Below are positions 16,992-26,137 of a stretch of DNA of 64,000 bases, piece after piece; positions within the stretch are counted from its first letter, which is position 1, and each line of letters opens with the position of its first letter. The notes beneath the pieces were generated by a model that was not told the origin of the DNA, did no database searches, and saw only the letters and a program-made list of their open reading frames with translations. Source of the DNA: an uncultured Pelagibacteraceae bacterium (lineage in GTDB: Bacteria; Pseudomonadota; Alphaproteobacteria; Pelagibacterales; Pelagibacteraceae); assembly GCA_902614125.1 (NCBI GenBank), contig CACMJW010000005.1, positions 1-64,000 on the forward strand, written 5' to 3'. The position numbers and the translations under genes were made by a program.

Positions 16992-18479
16992 ATGAGAACA
17001 ATTTGTAAATTGATATCAGTTTCGCTGGTATCGTTGTTATTCTCTTTTTCATTAGCTAATGCATCAAGTGGAGTATTTAAACTTTCACATGATTTAGGTT
17101 TTGGAAAAGACACAAACCTTGATGCAATTTCAAAAGGAAGATTGTTTCAGGTTGTTATAATGACACAAAACCGTTTAGTAAGAAAAGACCTTAAAGGAGT
17201 AACATCCGCTGAGCTTGCAACTGATTGGTCAGCCAATGCTGATGCAACAGAGTGGACTTTCAATCTTCGTAAAGGTGTAAAATTTCATGACGGATCTGAT
17301 TTTGATGCAGAAGATGTAAAATATTCTTTAATGAGAGTTAAAGATCCAGATATTGGATCTCCTGCTAAGAAAAGTATGAGTTCAGTAACAGACATTGAGG
17401 TTGTTGACTCACATACAGTAAAAATGAAGTTAAACACTTCTTTTGCTGACTTTCCATTATTGTTAACTGACTACAGGTTAAGAATGATCCCATCAGGATC
17501 TGGAGATACCATTGGTAAAACTGGAGTTGGTACTGGCCCATTTATCGTAGATAAATTTGACCCAGAGGGAACAACAATTCTAAAAGCAAACCCTGATTAT
17601 TGGGAAGGTGCACCAGGATTAGCTGAAGTGCATGTAATCGCAATACCAGATGGTGAAGCTAGAGTTCAAGCTCTTCTTACTGGTCAAATTCATATGAACA
17701 GATACGTACCATTTAGCCAAAAGAAAATTTTTGATGGAAATTCAAAATTTAATGTATCGGTTGTTCCAACTGGAAACTGGAGAGGAATGGTTATGAGAAC
17801 AGACACAGCTCCTTTTGATAATCCAAAAGTGAGAAAAGCTGTTCGTTTAGCTGTAGATAGACAAGAGCTTGTGGATTTAGTTATGGGTGGAGCAGCGACT
17901 GTTGCGTGCGATACTCCTGTAGCTCCTTCAGATCAATATCGTTTGAAAATGAAGTGTCCTCAAAACATTAAAAAAGCTAAAAGTCTTTTAAAAGAAGCTG
18001 GATATCCAAACGGAATTGAAATGGTAATTCACGTTTCTACAAAAGAACCAACTTGGCCAACTATTGCTGAAGTTCTTCAACAACAATTGGCAAAAGCAAA
18101 CATCAAAGCTGAAGTTAAAATGACTCCATCAAAGAGTTATTGGAAAGAAACTTGGATGAAAAAGCCTGTTGCTATGACACGTTGGAATGAAAGACCAGCA
18201 GACAGTGCGTTGCATGAAATTTATCACAGTGGCGCAAAATGGAACGAGTCATTCTTTAAAAATCCTGCTTTTGATGAAAATTTAGCAAAAGCAAGAGGTG
18301 AGCTTAACTTTAATAAAAGAAGGAAAGCTTATCAAAATGCTCAAAAGACTTTATGGGAAGAATCTGGAACTATGATTCCTTACCACGTATCTAAGTTAGT
18401 TGTAACTTCTTCAAATGTTAAAAATTTAGATGAAGTTGAAGTTTTCTCAGTGCGTTGGCATAAAGTAAAAATGAAATAA
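16992..18479 (+). CDS. Peptide/nickel-type ABC transporter substrate-binding protein (SBP family 5)
   Basis: A 495-residue secreted protein. The signal peptide is residues 1 to about 24 (MRTICK then hydrophobic core, cleavage near ANAS). Family 5 features include LVRKDLKGVTSAELATDWS, WTFNLRKGVKFHDGSDFDAEDVKYS and VGTGPFIVDKF. This family binds di- and oligopeptides, glutathione, nickel complexes or sugars. It heads the importer operon continuing to 22443 and shares its upstream gap with the divergent eight-gene catabolic operon, so the ligand is likely the substrate of those enzymes. A strong terminator follows the stop before the permease genes. Confidence 0.88.
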   Translation: MRTICKLISVSLVSLLFSFSLANASSGVFKLSHDLGFGKDTNLDAISKGRLFQVVIMTQNRLVRKDLKGVTSAELATDWSANADATEWTFNLRKGVKFHDGSDFDAEDVKYSLMRVKDPDIGSPAKKSMSSVTDIEVVDSHTVKMKLNTSFADFPLLLTDYRLRMIPSGSGDTIGKTGVGTGPFIVDKFDPEGTTILKANPDYWEGAPGLAEVHVIAIPDGEARVQALLTGQIHMNRYVPFSQKKIFDGNSKFNVSVVPTGNWRGMVMRTDTAPFDNPKVRKAVRLAVDRQELVDLVMGGAATVACDTPVAPSDQYRLKMKCPQNIKKAKSLLKEAGYPNGIEMVIHVSTKEPTWPTIAEVLQQQLAKANIKAEVKMTPSKSYWKETWMKKPVAMTRWNERPADSALHEIYHSGAKWNESFFKNPAFDENLAKARGELNFNKRRKAYQNAQKTLWEESGTMIPYHVSKLVVTSSNVKNLDEVEVFSVRWHKVKMK

Positions 18480-18490
18480 TACTTAATTTA

Positions 18491-18524
18491 TTTACAGGCC
18501 TAATTATTTAGGCCTGTAAATTTT
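18491..18524 (+). terminator. Intrinsic terminator after the binding-protein gene
   Basis: A perfect 13-base-pair stem: TTTACAGGCCTAA at 18491-18503 and its reverse complement at 18508-18520, with a 4-base loop and TTTT at 18521-18524. It stands 12 bases after the stop and 43 bases before the permease gene of the same operon, so it should let only part of the transcripts continue. Confidence 0.88.
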
Positions 18525-18566
18525 CTTCTATCTTTAAAATTTTTTTAATTAGTTTAAATTTAAACA

Positions 18567-19523
18567 ATGTTATTATTAGTATTAAAGAGAATACTTCTAG
18601 GTTTTATCACTCTTTTTATTGTCTCTTTAATTACATTTTCTGGTGTTGAGGTTTTGCCTGGTGATGCTTGTACAACTTATCTTGAAAGAGAAGCATACGG
18701 TGCAGCTTTAGAGGCATGTTATGAAAGATTAGGTTTAAACACACCAGCGCATGAAAGATATATTTCATGGGCAGCTGGAGTTCTTCAAGGTGATTTTGGT
18801 TATTCTTTAAGTGGTGAAATGAGAATAAACGATGTCTTAGGACCAAGGGTTAAAAACTCTATGGTTCTTGCATCTGCCTCTATACTTATAGGAATTCCTA
18901 TTGCTTTATTACTTGGAATTATAACTGCTCTTTGGAGAGATAAACTTCCAGATATTATAATTTCAACAATTACAATTTTTTCAATGACAATTCCTGAATT
19001 TATTAGTGCAACATTATTAATTTTAATTGTTGCTATTTGGTTAGAGTGGCTTCCTGGAATTGTAATTGTGCCAACGGGTGCATCAATTTCAGAATTGTTG
19101 CCAAATATCATTTTACCTGTAATTGCAATTTCAATGATTATGACTGCGCACATGGCAAGAATGGTCAGATCAAGTGTTATTCAAGTTATGGCAAGTGACT
19201 ATGTTCAAATGGCAATTTTAAAAGGAGTTCCATATTGGAAAATGGTATTTAAGCATGTGCTTCCTAACGCTTTACTACCAGCAATAAATGTAGTGGCTCT
19301 TACAATTGCATGGTTGTTAGGGGGAGTTGTTGTAACTGAAGTTGTTTTTAACTACCCAGGTCTTGGTAGATTAGTAATAGAATCTATCTCGAATAGGGAT
19401 TTGCCCGTTGTTCAAGCTCTAGCAATTATTTTAGCATCAATTTATGTGAGCATTAATTTAATTGCAGATCTTATGACGTTAATGCTCAACCCAAGACTTA
19501 AATCCTTACAGATTAAAAAATAA
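18567..19523 (+). CDS. dppB: Peptide-type ABC transporter permease (DppB type)
   Basis: A 318-residue inner-membrane protein with the DppB layout: a first helix at about 9-28, a long periplasmic loop containing the family's VLPGDACTTY and LGLNTPAHERYISW, then a five-helix permease core. The EAA loop is in MAILKGVPYWKMVFKHVLPNA. It ends VFNYPGLGRLVIESISNRDLPV..., the usual DppB C-terminal signature. It is directly followed by the DppC-type gene with no gap. The symbol reflects the subfamily, not a proven peptide substrate. Confidence 0.88.
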   Translation: MLLLVLKRILLGFITLFIVSLITFSGVEVLPGDACTTYLEREAYGAALEACYERLGLNTPAHERYISWAAGVLQGDFGYSLSGEMRINDVLGPRVKNSMVLASASILIGIPIALLLGIITALWRDKLPDIIISTITIFSMTIPEFISATLLILIVAIWLEWLPGIVIVPTGASISELLPNIILPVIAISMIMTAHMARMVRSSVIQVMASDYVQMAILKGVPYWKMVFKHVLPNALLPAINVVALTIAWLLGGVVVTEVVFNYPGLGRLVIESISNRDLPVVQALAIILASIYVSINLIADLMTLMLNPRLKSLQIKK

Positions 19524-20408
19524 ATGACATTAGAAAAAGAACAAAAGAAAAATAATCTACAAAAAGTATATGAGGTAATAAAAACTATGGCTTCAAAACC
19601 TTCAGGTTTGATTGGTTTAAGTATTTTGTTGTTCCATGTGATACTTGCAATAACAAGCCCTTTGTATGTACCTTATGATTATAAAGCGATTGATCCTTCG
19701 TTAATGCTTCAAGCACCATCTTCTGAATATTGGTTTGGTACTGATAGTTTAGGAAGAGATGTTTTTACTAGAACAATCTTAGGAGGCAGAACTGCTTTAA
19801 CAGTTACATTTTTTGGTTCTTTAATTGCATTACTTTGGGGTGGTGCATTGGGAATATTTTGTGGTCTGGTTGGTGGAAAAATAGATGACGTCGTTATGAG
19901 AATTATAGATGCGTTTTTATCTATTCCATGGATCTTAGCAATGCTTTTAATTGTTTCTTTATTAGGAACTACTACACTTGTTTTAATTCCAGCGCTTGGT
20001 TTCTTTTACGGTAAAGGTATTGTTAGAGTAGCAAGGGCAGCAACACACGATGTAATTGCTAAAGATTTTATAGTTTCAGCAAGAGCAAGAGGTCATAGCA
20101 ACTTATCAATAATCTGGAATGAAATTTTACCAAATGTAAGAGATGCAATTATGGTCGAAGGAGCTATGAGATGGTCATGGATGTTACTTGGATTTAGTTC
20201 ATTATCTTTTTTAGGATTTGGAGTAAGTCCTCCAACACCAGATTGGGGTTTAATGATTTCAAATGCAAGAGGATTAATGTCTTTTGCATACTGGGCAGTG
20301 TTAGCTCCAATATTTGGATTAAGTTCATTAATCATTGGAATTAATTTAACAGCTGATGCATTTGCAAAAGCACTTGGAATAGACAGATCAACAAAGGCAC
20401 CCGTTTAA
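19524..20408 (+). CDS. dppC: Peptide-type ABC transporter permease (DppC type)
   Basis: A 294-residue permease of the DppC type: a cytoplasmic N-terminus of about 30 residues (GLIGLSILLFHVIL starts the first helix), the conserved EYWFGTDSLGRDVFTRTILGGR, and the core with EAA loop ARARGHSNLSIIWNEILPN. The C-terminal signature LGFSSLSFLGFGVSPPTPDWGLM is textbook for the family. It starts immediately after the DppB stop and ends 1 base before the ATPase gene, so the four importer genes form one transcription unit. Confidence 0.9.
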   Translation: MTLEKEQKKNNLQKVYEVIKTMASKPSGLIGLSILLFHVILAITSPLYVPYDYKAIDPSLMLQAPSSEYWFGTDSLGRDVFTRTILGGRTALTVTFFGSLIALLWGGALGIFCGLVGGKIDDVVMRIIDAFLSIPWILAMLLIVSLLGTTTLVLIPALGFFYGKGIVRVARAATHDVIAKDFIVSARARGHSNLSIIWNEILPNVRDAIMVEGAMRWSWMLLGFSSLSFLGFGVSPPTPDWGLMISNARGLMSFAYWAVLAPIFGLSSLIIGINLTADAFAKALGIDRSTKAPV

Positions 20409-20409
20409 A

Positions 20410-22443
20410 ATGGATAGTGCGATTCAAATAATAAATAATCTTACAATTGGATTTACAAGTCAAAAAGGAAAACAGATTTCCATTCTAAAAAATATTTCAA
20501 CCACCATTAAAAAAGGCGAGACTGTTGGGATTGTTGGAGAGTCTGGCTCAGGAAAAAGTACTCTAGCTTTAGCTATGATGGGCTATGTAAAACACGGCCT
20601 TTATACCATTTCTGGAGAGTGCTTATTCCATTCAAATAATCTTCTAGAAATGAAAAATAAAGATCTAGAAAATATAAGGGGTAGAAAAATAGCAATGATC
20701 CCACAAAATGCTGGTCAATCACTTACTCCTAATCTTAAAATTGGATATCAAATTGATGAGGCTTTAAAATTACATACAGATTTAAAAAAAGAGGAAAGAG
20801 ATAAAAAAATATCAGAATTACTGAATAAAGTTAGATTGCCTTCGCCCGAGATAATGGCCCAAAGATATCCGCATGAATTATCAGGCGGACAGCAACAAAG
20901 GGTAGCTGTTGCAATGGCTTTAGCAGGTAATCCCGAACTTTTGTTATTAGATGAACCAACAACGGGATTAGATGTAACAACACAGGCCCATGTATTAGAA
21001 TTATTAAATTTTATTGCAAAAGATACAGGAACCTCAATGGTTTATGTAAGTCACGATCTTGGAGCAATAGCACAAGTTAGCGATAGAGTAATTGTTATGT
21101 ATTCTGGTGAAATTGTTTTAGATGGTCCAGTAAGAAGTATATTAAAAAACCCAATTCATCCTTATACATTTGGATTATTAAAGTCTATTCCAAAACTAAC
21201 CTCTCCAGGTTTACCAGACTCTATGTCAGGTAGCCAACCTCAGCCAGGAACAATTAAAACAGGGTGTAGTTTTTATGAGAGATGTAATCTTGCAGAAGAT
21301 AAATGTAAAAATAATTCACCAACTTTAGAATACATTGATGATTTAAATACGAGCGTTAGATGTTTTAAATATAAAGAATTAATCAACGTAAAAGAAACAA
21401 ATCTAGACATTGTAAAATCAATAAACAATGATGTTTTACAAAACGAAATTTTAGATATTTCAAAAGTTTCAATTAGTTATGCTAAACAAAAGTTTATCGA
21501 TCAGTTATTAAATAAAATTGATGATAGCAATCCAACAGTACAAGATATTAATATCAATATTAACAAAGGAGAAACTCTCGCGCTAGTAGGGGAGTCTGGT
21601 AGTGGGAAATCAACAATATTAAAATCAATTGCAGGATTATTAAAAACAAAAGATGGAATGATAAAGTTTGATAAAGATAAAGTTTTATCAAATGATTTAA
21701 AAATGAGAGATCCAGGTTTTTTAAGAGCAATTCAATTAATATTTCAAAATCCAGATGAATCTTTAAATCCAAATCATACTGTTGAAGAAATAGTATCACA
21801 GCCTTTAAGATTATATTTTGGATTAAAGGGAGACGAACTAAAACAAAAAATTATAGAAGTGCTTGAAAAAGTTAGACTTGGAGAATTTTATTTAACAAGA
21901 TACCCAAGACAATTATCAGGAGGTGAAAAACAAAGAGTTGCTGTTGCAAGAGCATTTGCTGCAAAACCAGATATTATTCTTTGTGATGAAGTAACCTCTG
22001 CACTTGATGTTTCAGTTCAAGCAGCTGTATTAAACTTACTTCAAGAATTAAAAGAGGATTTTGGTACAACTTATATATTTGTATCTCACGATCTAGCAGT
22101 TGTAAGAGCTATTAGTGATAGAGTTGCAGTTTTATATCAAGGAAGATTATGTGAAATTGGTCCTTCAAAAAATGTTTATCAATTACCATCACATCCGTAT
22201 ACTGAAGTTCTATTAGGTGCAGTTTTAGAGCCTGATCCAGATGTAAAACCAAAATTAGTTGCTGAAGATATAGTTGAAGAGATGCCACCCGAAAAAGGCT
22301 GCTCTTTTCAAGGCAGATGTCCCAGAATCCTTGGTGATATTTGTAAAAACGAGGTCCCACCATGGCAAATTGGTGAAAATGGAAACTCAATACGTTGCCA
22401 TATAAAAGTAGAGGAATTAAAAAAACAACAAAATATCAATTAG
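20410..22443 (+). CDS. Fused two-domain peptide-type ABC ATPase (DppD-DppF in one chain)
   Basis: A 677-residue protein carrying two complete ABC ATPases. The first half has Walker A GESGSGKSTL (about 44-53), LSGGQQQRVAVAMAL and LLLLDEPTTGLDVTTQAH. The second half has GESGSGKSTI (about 396-405), LSGGEKQRVAVARAF and IILCDEVTSALDVSVQAA. Each half ends in an oligopeptide-transporter C-terminal segment with cysteines (CSFYERCNLAEDKC and CSFQGRCPRILGDIC). Separate DppD and DppF are usual; fused forms such as GsiA-type ATPases are known. It completes the importer begun at 16992. Confidence 0.9.
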   Translation: MDSAIQIINNLTIGFTSQKGKQISILKNISTTIKKGETVGIVGESGSGKSTLALAMMGYVKHGLYTISGECLFHSNNLLEMKNKDLENIRGRKIAMIPQNAGQSLTPNLKIGYQIDEALKLHTDLKKEERDKKISELLNKVRLPSPEIMAQRYPHELSGGQQQRVAVAMALAGNPELLLLDEPTTGLDVTTQAHVLELLNFIAKDTGTSMVYVSHDLGAIAQVSDRVIVMYSGEIVLDGPVRSILKNPIHPYTFGLLKSIPKLTSPGLPDSMSGSQPQPGTIKTGCSFYERCNLAEDKCKNNSPTLEYIDDLNTSVRCFKYKELINVKETNLDIVKSINNDVLQNEILDISKVSISYAKQKFIDQLLNKIDDSNPTVQDINININKGETLALVGESGSGKSTILKSIAGLLKTKDGMIKFDKDKVLSNDLKMRDPGFLRAIQLIFQNPDESLNPNHTVEEIVSQPLRLYFGLKGDELKQKIIEVLEKVRLGEFYLTRYPRQLSGGEKQRVAVARAFAAKPDIILCDEVTSALDVSVQAAVLNLLQELKEDFGTTYIFVSHDLAVVRAISDRVAVLYQGRLCEIGPSKNVYQLPSHPYTEVLLGAVLEPDPDVKPKLVAEDIVEEMPPEKGCSFQGRCPRILGDICKNEVPPWQIGENGNSIRCHIKVEELKKQQNIN

Positions 22444-22493
22444 GACAATTTTTTTGTTACACACAAAATTAAATCTTATATAAAAGTTTTTTT

Positions 22494-24716
22494 ATGAAAA
22501 TTAATAATGTAGTTGTCATTGGCTCAGGAACGATGGGCAGCGGAATAGCCGCGCAACTATGTAATGCAAATATTCCAGTAACTTTATTAGATTTAAAAAC
22601 AGAGATCAGTCAAAAAGCTAAAGAGAGAATAGAAAAATCAAGACCCCCACTATTAATTGATAAATCAAAAATAGATGGGATTAAGGTTGGAAATATTAAT
22701 GATGACTTTAATATTGTATCAGAGGCTGATTGGATTGTTGAGGCAGTTGTAGAACGTATTGATATTAAACATGATATATATGACAAAATTTTTAAGCAAA
22801 GAAAGAAAGGCTCTATAGTTTCATCAAATACCTCGTCAATCCCGATAAGCGTTTTATCTGAAAAATTGACAGAGGATGATAAAAAAGATTTTTGTATCAC
22901 TCACTTCTTCAATCCTGTTCGATATATGGATTTACTCGAAATTGTAAAAAACGAGAATACAGATTTAGATAAAATTCAAAAACTCAAACTATTTTGCGAA
23001 GAAGATTTAGGAAAAGGTGCCATTGTTTGTAATGATACTCCAGGTTTTTTAGGAAATAGAATTGGCGTTTATGCAATGCAAATTGCAATGACAGAAGCAT
23101 TTAAAATGAAGCTTACCATAGAAGAAGCAGATGCAGTTTTTGGTAGACCTATGGGAATACCAAAGACAGGAGTTTTTGGTCTTTATGATCTAATTGGTAT
23201 TGATCTTATGGCAGACGTATTAAAAAGTTTCATCAAAGAGCTTCCAGAAAATGATAACTTTCAAGAAGTAGCTAAAGAAATTCCTTTAATAAGAAAACTA
23301 ATTGATACTGGATATACAGGTCGAAAAGGCAAAGGCGGTTTCTATAGAATGAACAAAATTGATAATACAAAAATTCTAGAGGCTATTAATTTAGAAACAG
23401 GAGAATATTCACCATCACAAAAAATAGATATTAAATCAGAAAAAGTTGATTTATTAAAATTAATTAATAGAGGTGATAAATACGGAGATTATGCATGGTC
23501 GGTTATTTCAAAGATTATTAAATATGCATCTTCCTTAGTTCCAGGAATTACAGATAAGTTTAATGATATAGATGAAGCTATGCGTTTAGGTTTCAATTGG
23601 TCAAGAGGGCCTTTTGAAATGCTAAAAGAAATTGGTGTCAGTAACTTTTTTGAAAAATTAGATGGTTTTGAAAACAACAAATTTTTAGAGGAACTTTCAA
23701 AATCTAAAGACGAAAATTTTTATGGAGAAAGACAAAAATATACTGAAATTGAAACTTTAGGAAAAATAAAACCTAAAGCAATAAAGTTAGATGGAAATAA
23801 TTCTGCAGAGGTTTATAGATTTAATGATTTTAATATAGTTGAGTTCACAACTAAAGCTAACGCATTAGATTACGACTCGATGGATGCATTAAAGAAAGCA
23901 ACCGATAAACCTTTAATTATTATTAATGAAAGTATGCAATTTTCTGCAGGTGTAAATTTAACTTACACTATGAATTTTGCAGAAAAGGGTGATTACAGTT
24001 CGATCGAAAAGTTTGTTAAATACTTCCAAGATACCTGCAAAGAACTTAAATATTCAAAATATCCAGTTGTTTCAGCTCCTTCAGGACTAACATTAGGAGG
24101 TGGATTTGAAGTTTTGGTGCAAAGTAATTTTGTAGCTTCCCATACTAATATTGTTGTTGGACTTGTTGAAACTATGGTTGGTTTAGTTCCAGCAGGGGGA
24201 GGATGTAAAGAAATGTTATGGAGATGGTCACAAACTGAAGAAGCAAAAAATGATCCGGATTATGCACCGTTAAAAGTTTTTGATATTATAGGTTACGGTA
24301 AAACAGCAACATCACCAGTTGAGGCAGAACCTCTTAAATACTTGCTTCCTGAAAATAAAAAAATCATGAGTAGAAATAGTTTATTGAATGTTTCAAGATC
24401 TATCTTGGAGGAGAACAAAGATTTTACCCCTCCAGCTGAAGCAACATTTAAATTAGCAGGAAAACCATTAAAAGAAAAAATGGTTAAATTGTTGGAAAAA
24501 TTATACAACGACAAAGTAATTTTAGATCACGGAATGGTCGTTGGTGGTGAGCTTGCAAACGTATTAAGTGGAGGGGACACTACAATTGATAAAACTTTGT
24601 CAGAGGATGATTTATATAAACTAGAATTAAATTCCTTTATGAATTTAATTGAAACTCAAAAAACTAAAGACAGAATTAAGCACACACTTTCTAAAGGCAA
24701 ACCTTTAGTTAATTAG
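22494..24716 (+). CDS. Bifunctional 3-hydroxyacyl-CoA dehydrogenase / enoyl-CoA hydratase (FadN-like order)
   Basis: A 740-residue cytoplasmic fusion enzyme of beta-oxidation. The N-terminal NAD domain opens VVIGSGTMGSGIAAQLCNA (residues 7-25) and includes HFFNPVRYMDLLEIV. The dehydrogenase C-terminal domains contain VFGLYDLIGIDLM and TGRKGKGGFYRM. The enoyl-CoA hydratase/isomerase domain is at about 450-660, with APSGLTLGGGFEVLVQS and the catalytic VETMVGLVPAGGG. This dehydrogenase-first order matches Bacillus FadN rather than E. coli FadB, where the hydratase comes first. The gene is 50 bases after the importer and converges with the cyclophilin gene, overlapping it by 8 bases. The thiolase at 9383-10507 could supply the last step. 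Confidence 0.88.
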   Translation: MKINNVVVIGSGTMGSGIAAQLCNANIPVTLLDLKTEISQKAKERIEKSRPPLLIDKSKIDGIKVGNINDDFNIVSEADWIVEAVVERIDIKHDIYDKIFKQRKKGSIVSSNTSSIPISVLSEKLTEDDKKDFCITHFFNPVRYMDLLEIVKNENTDLDKIQKLKLFCEEDLGKGAIVCNDTPGFLGNRIGVYAMQIAMTEAFKMKLTIEEADAVFGRPMGIPKTGVFGLYDLIGIDLMADVLKSFIKELPENDNFQEVAKEIPLIRKLIDTGYTGRKGKGGFYRMNKIDNTKILEAINLETGEYSPSQKIDIKSEKVDLLKLINRGDKYGDYAWSVISKIIKYASSLVPGITDKFNDIDEAMRLGFNWSRGPFEMLKEIGVSNFFEKLDGFENNKFLEELSKSKDENFYGERQKYTEIETLGKIKPKAIKLDGNNSAEVYRFNDFNIVEFTTKANALDYDSMDALKKATDKPLIIINESMQFSAGVNLTYTMNFAEKGDYSSIEKFVKYFQDTCKELKYSKYPVVSAPSGLTLGGGFEVLVQSNFVASHTNIVVGLVETMVGLVPAGGGCKEMLWRWSQTEEAKNDPDYAPLKVFDIIGYGKTATSPVEAEPLKYLLPENKKIMSRNSLLNVSRSILEENKDFTPPAEATFKLAGKPLKEKMVKLLEKLYNDKVILDHGMVVGGELANVLSGGDTTIDKTLSEDDLYKLELNSFMNLIETQKTKDRIKHTLSKGKPLVN

Positions 24717-25359
24717 CATTAAACATTTTAAAAGAGTTAATAAAATCAGGCCTAAGTACGTATATTGCTTTATTGCCTGTTTTTATTCTCTCTAAAATAT
24801 CTAAACCATATATCACTTTACCAAGTGGAGTATATTCACCTTGATAAATAGGTATTTCTTTTAGTGTAATAAAAAACTCACTATCCTCTGTATTAAATTC
24901 TGTTGATCTTGCAAATCCAACACTACCTTCCGTAAACTCAAAATCATCATTCAGTTCCGATTTAAGGGTTCCAAGTTTTGATTTACCACTTCCTATTTTT
25001 GAATAATCCAAATATTCTTTTTTTCCATATTCTAAATCTCCTGCCTGTACTAAAGTATTTTCAATAACTTTATAAAAAGCTGATCCATCATATAGGCCTT
25101 TGTTAATTAAAGTTTTAAATCTTTCAACAGAGTTAGGTGAAATTTCAGGATATAATTCAATCACCACATTCCCACACTCAACATTCATAATTGCTATATT
25201 TTCAGGATCAGGAAAATTTACTTTTTCTAAATTTACTTCTTTAATTGATAGGCATTTATTTTTTAGTAAAAAAAAAGATGTAAAAGCAAAAATACCAAGA
25301 CAAATTAAAAATATAAATAATATTTTTTCTGAAAGTGATGCCTTAACTGTTTTGATCAT
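24709..25359 (-). CDS. Cyclophilin-type peptidyl-prolyl isomerase, membrane-anchored
   Basis: A 216-residue protein with an N-terminal hydrophobic segment at about 11-32 (ILFIFLICLGIFAFTSFFLL) that likely anchors it to the inner membrane facing the periplasm. The cyclophilin domain spans about 55-205: VIELYPEISPNSVERFKTLI, GLYDGSAFYKVIENTLVQAG, GSVGFARSTEFNTEDSEFFI and YTPLGKVIYGLDILERI. Some active-site positions are relaxed (FYKVIE where many have FHRVI), so catalytic strength is uncertain. Its start overlaps the stop of the upstream HExxH protein gene by 4 bases, suggesting coupled translation. Confidence 0.85.
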   Translation of the reverse strand: MIKTVKASLSEKILFIFLICLGIFAFTSFFLLKNKCLSIKEVNLEKVNFPDPENIAIMNVECGNVVIELYPEISPNSVERFKTLINKGLYDGSAFYKVIENTLVQAGDLEYGKKEYLDYSKIGSGKSKLGTLKSELNDDFEFTEGSVGFARSTEFNTEDSEFFITLKEIPIYQGEYTPLGKVIYGLDILERIKTGNKAIYVLRPDFINSFKMFNAN

Positions 25360-26084
25360 AAAATATTGTTATCAATTTTAGATAATCCAGACCTAATTAA
25401 CTCAACTTTATTTTTTAAAATATTGTCCTCCTGAGTTATTTCGTTAACTTTAGATTTATTGGTCATTAAAAAAGAAAAAATTTCTGCCATATCCTCAGAT
25501 GGAATTGATTTTGAATATTCAGTTAAAAATCCCTTTGTATTTTCATATAAATCTAAATTAAGTCTATCGGAACAAGTAGAGCATTCAGCATAAGTGAAGT
25601 TTGGTTCATTAAAATTTGAAAATAATTCTTCATCAAAGTAATTTTGGTGACTGTTTTGGATCATATGAAAAATTTCATGATGGATCATTCTTTCAAAATA
25701 CTTTTGATTAAAATTTATATCCAATATAAGTGTTCTTTTCTGAGTATCAGGTATTCCACCAGTATTTATCTCTGAAATAAACAGATCCTCACATAAGACT
25801 ATATATTTTAGCTGAATTTTTTTTAGAAAATTTGAATTATATAAACTAAGATTTTTTTCAATAACTGGAAATTTTTTATCTAAATTAATTTTTTTTGTTT
25901 TATTACAAGTAATATTGTCATCTACACCAATTTTAAAATCATTATTTGTATTTAAATATCGAATATTATTTTCACTTTTTAATTTAAAAATTTCTAAATT
26001 TGGTATCTTAAGTAAGTTATAAATTTCACCAGCATTTACGTAAGTTATATTTAAACAAAAAAACAATAATATTAAAATTCTCAT
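25356..26084 (-). CDS. Secreted putative zinc metallopeptidase (HExxH), uncharacterised
   Basis: A 242-residue protein with a signal peptide (MRILILLFFCLNITYVNAG, cleavage near residue 18). A zincin motif HHEIFHMIQ places HExxH at 136-140. A candidate third ligand, Glu in EDMAEIFSFLM, lies about 60 residues later, preceded by a CSTCSD cysteine pair. I do not recognise the family by name. The arrangement fits a periplasmic gluzincin-like peptidase. It is coupled (4-base overlap) to the membrane cyclophilin, so a shared role in envelope protein folding or turnover is possible. The opposite neighbour, agmatinase, is transcribed divergently. Confidence 0.65.
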   Translation of the reverse strand: MRILILLFFCLNITYVNAGEIYNLLKIPNLEIFKLKSENNIRYLNTNNDFKIGVDDNITCNKTKKINLDKKFPVIEKNLSLYNSNFLKKIQLKYIVLCEDLFISEINTGGIPDTQKRTLILDINFNQKYFERMIHHEIFHMIQNSHQNYFDEELFSNFNEPNFTYAECSTCSDRLNLDLYENTKGFLTEYSKSIPSEDMAEIFSFLMTNKSKVNEITQEDNILKNKVELIRSGLSKIDNNIL

Positions 26085-26108
26085 TAATTAATTATAGACG
26101 AATTAGAC

Positions 26109-26124
26109 AAGATAATATTATCTT
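26109..26124. repeat. 16-base perfect palindrome in a divergent gap
   Basis: AAGATAATATTATCTT reads the same on both strands. It lies in the 53-base gap between the HExxH protein gene and the agmatinase gene, where an operator would be expected. It is all A/T except two G/C pairs, so chance formation in this AT-rich DNA is a real possibility. Confidence 0.3.
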
Positions 26125-26137
26125 AGATTTTTATAAA

